64,000 nucleotides of DNA. It comes from Variovorax ginsengisoli. GTDB lineage: Bacteria; Pseudomonadota; Gammaproteobacteria; Burkholderiales; Burkholderiaceae_C. Below are positions 63,395 to 64,000 of the stretch, piece by piece. Both the position numbers and the translations under genes were made by a program. Position 1 is the first letter of the stretch. Each line of letters begins with the position of its first letter. The notes beneath the pieces are model-generated. The model saw nothing but the letters and a program-made list of their open reading frames with translations, had not been told where the DNA came from and ran no database searches. The stretch lies in NCBI RefSeq assembly GCF_030486595.1, contig NZ_JAUJZH010000014.1, positions 124,001-188,000 on the forward strand. The letters run 5' to 3'.

Positions 63395-64000
63395 TGCACC
63401 GCCTGCCCCGCGTCCTGTTCGCCGCCTGGCTGCTGGCCGGCTCCGGCATCGCCGCCCACGCCGCCTGCGACACCGGGCTGGCCGAGCGCATGCACGCCAA
63501 GCTGTACCCCAAGCGCGGGCTCGACCACGAGCGCGCCGTGTGCGAGCCCTGGCGCGGCGTGCCGGGCCGCTTCATCGTCGTGCTGCCGCTGCCGCGGCCG
63601 TCGACCGAGCCGGGCACGACGCAGTTCGATCTCGATGTGCTGGTGGTGCAGCAAGCCGACAACGGCAACACCGAGCGCGCGAAGATCGTGAGCCGGCTGT
63701 TCGACGAAGACGTGCTGATCGAGGACGCCGTGCGCATCAGCGAGATCCGGGTCGACGGCGCACGCTACGCGCTGGCGCCCGATGTTCGCGCCTTCGGCCT
63801 GCGCATCCTGCGCCAGGGCTCCTCGCGGGCCAATCCCTATTCGAACGAGAGCCTGGCGCTCTACGTGCCCCAGGGCCCGAAGCTCGCCAAGGTGCTCGAC
63901 GGCCTCGAGCTCACGCTGGAACAAGGCGAGTGGGACACCAACTGCACCGGCAGCTTCGAGACCGTGCGCGGCAGCCTCTCCGTGGCCCGCAGCGGCACCG
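63394..64000 (+). CDS. Secreted protein of unknown function, cut by window end
   Basis: ATG 63394 overlaps the murI stop (TGATG), and the frame is open to the window end, at least 202 residues. The N-terminus MHRLPRVLFAAWLLAGSGIAAHA is a signal peptide with cleavage before ACDTGLAERM. The mature part is rich in beta-strand patterns and Asp/Arg (FIVVLPLP, FDLDVLVVQQAD, ISEIRVDGARYALAPDVRAFGLRI) and has Cys at about 25, 51 and 187. I do not recognise the family. Cotranscription with murI is likely. Confidence 0.7.
   Translation, partial: MHRLPRVLFAAWLLAGSGIAAHAACDTGLAERMHAKLYPKRGLDHERAVCEPWRGVPGRFIVVLPLPRPSTEPGTTQFDLDVLVVQQADNGNTERAKIVSRLFDEDVLIEDAVRISEIRVDGARYALAPDVRAFGLRILRQGSSRANPYSNESLALYVPQGPKLAKVLDGLELTLEQGEWDTNCTGSFETVRGSLSVARSGT

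Overview
The window is a dense, high-GC chromosomal segment. Gene content, synteny and codon use fit a betaproteobacterium of the order Burkholderiales, most likely Comamonadaceae and Variovorax-like. Supporting signs are a 3-hydroxybutyrate dehydrogenase, a small Trp-rich protein of the TIGR04438 type, TctC/Bug-type binding proteins, zapA followed by 6S RNA, and a ceoR-llpE-ceoAB-opcM-like efflux locus. I see no transposase, integrase, phage gene, plasmid gene or CRISPR array. The genus is an inference; no marker in the window fixes it.

Layout. 0-5.2 kb: 3' end of a glutamate dehydrogenase, tRNA-Val(GAC) with its own terminator, relA, 3-hydroxybutyrate dehydrogenase, a SIMPL-domain protein and a small secreted protein. 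5.4-9.6 kb: ompR-envZ, a hemerythrin-like protein and ispDF. 9.7-15.2 kb: the coupled run mfd-serB-PLP lyase. 15.2-19.5 kb: a PhoX-type phosphatase, an aminotransferase and nth. 19.4-23.4 kb: cobQ-cobT-cobS-cobC. 23.5-31.9 kb: an RND efflux pump with a lipase-like first gene and a divergent LysR regulator. 31.9-39.9 kb: a cobalamin-riboswitch-led run, btuB-cobU-btuF-btuC-btuD-cobO-cbiB-cobD. 39.9-41.8 kb: zapB-like, zapA, 6S RNA and two universal stress proteins. 41.8-47.3 kb: a malonate utilisation cluster with a GntR regulator. 47.4-57.1 kb: lgt, bacterioferritin, LysR/ilvD, small genes, acs, a UPF0114 protein and fumC. 57.2-61.0 kb: a glycine-betaine ABC transporter whose permease and binding protein are one polypeptide, behind a strong promoter and a hairpin-rich leader. 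61.0-64.0 kb: class I fumarase, murI and a secreted protein cut by the window end.

How it fits together. The two cobalamin blocks supply uptake (BtuB, BtuFCD), adenosylation (CobO), amidation and side-chain attachment (CobQ, CobD, CbiB) and nucleotide-loop assembly (CobU, CobT, CobS, CobC). No early corrin-ring genes are present, so the window itself encodes import, salvage and late assembly. The efflux module lies exactly between the blocks. The mat cluster turns malonate into malonyl-CoA (MatB) and then acetyl-CoA (MatA). Acs and the two unrelated fumarases belong to central carbon use. Most same-strand neighbours are translationally coupled by ATGA, GTGA or TTGA overlaps. The clearest new regulatory observations are an FNR/Anr-like box at -41.5 before the universal stress genes, palindromes next to the GntR and LysR genes, and structured leaders or intergenic regions at the betaine and efflux operons.
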